DNA from: an uncultured Eubacteriales bacterium
GTDB taxonomy: Bacteria; Bacillota; Clostridia; Oscillospirales; Oscillospiraceae
DNA length: 5,847 nucleotides
Assembly: GCA_900548615.1 (NCBI GenBank)
Contig: URKW01000118.1
Coordinates: forward strand, 1 to 5,847
Direction of reading: 5' to 3'
Each line of letters starts with the position of its first letter. Position 1 is the stretch's first letter. Shown piece after piece: positions 5,697 through 5,847 of the stretch. The notes beneath the pieces were generated by a model. That model was not told the origin of the DNA and made no database searches. It was given only the letters and a program-made list of their open reading frames with translations. The position numbers were made by a program, and so were the translations under genes.

Positions 5697-5847
5697 TGAG
5701 AAAGCCTCCTTTGGGTGATGGGGGGACAAATAACCGGGTGTAGTGGAACTTCGTAGGGCGGGGCGGTTCTGTTGCGGTGTCCAAAATTTCTGCGCTGCCT
5801 TACGGCGGGCGCTTTGAAATTTGACCCCCGGCACTCGAGCAGGACAA
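5697..5847 (-). other. Leader region of the terminase gene, no gene identified
   Basis: Besides the ribosome site (AAAGGAGG, 5705-5712) this stretch contains a 15-base sequence, TTCGTAGGGCGGGGC (5750-5764), identical and in the same orientation to 4227-4241. The terminase frame is open through it to the window edge (residues like VKFQSARRKAAQKFW), which might be the tail of an upstream coding region, but nothing supports translation. No convincing promoter was seen. Confidence 0.4.

Noticed and set aside
5697..5834. 46-residue N-terminal extension of the terminase from a GTG at 5834
   Set aside because: No ribosome site at 5834, the region contains a dispersed repeat, and the site AAAGGAGG favours ATG 5696.

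Overview
The window looks like a chromosomal segment of a GC-rich, low-motility-type gut Clostridium relative, most likely in the Oscillospiraceae/Ruminococcaceae group. The grounds are strong AGGAGG-type ribosome binding sites on every gene, a DUF2974 (Mbeg1-like) hydrolase typical of Firmicutes, a clostridial-style IscS/IscU pair, and intergenic spaces packed with short GC-rich palindromes such as CTCTCCC-TTT-GGGAGAG. The taxonomic placement is inference; no marker gene is present.

Layout. Positions 1-1704 hold a two-gene minus-strand operon. DUF2974 alpha/beta-hydrolase-like protein (511-1704) comes first, followed after 12 bases by a papain/C39-like putative cysteine peptidase (498 down to the left edge, cut off). 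A sigma-A-type promoter for it lies at 1773-1801. Positions 1825-2125 are a repeat-rich, MITE-like non-coding element with imperfect terminal inverted repeats, two 39-base direct repeats and a long hairpin. Positions 2160-3934 are a plus-strand iron-sulfur cluster assembly operon: promoter, iscS (2256-3443), iscU (3467-3901) and a textbook intrinsic terminator (3908-3934). Positions 3935-4328 contain no gene, only a second element of the same repeat family and a cluster of GC-rich palindromes. Positions 4329-5696 on the minus strand carry an intact phage terminase large subunit gene that converges on iscU. The last 150 bases hold its leader and nothing else recognisable.

How the genes work together. 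IscS removes sulfur from cysteine and passes it to IscU, which builds [2Fe-2S]/[4Fe-4S] clusters; they form one transcription unit, without iscR beside them in this window. The DUF2974 protein and the cysteine-peptidase-like protein are co-transcribed and both carry plausible catalytic residues, so they may act in one pathway, but their substrates are unknown. The terminase is the only phage gene visible: nothing resembling a portal gene follows it, so it is either the end of a prophage fragment that continues past the right edge or an orphan.

I did not find a clearly new biological system. The items most worth checking are the orphan terminase, the hydrolase/peptidase pair with its paired palindromes at the promoter, and the two related composite repeat elements.
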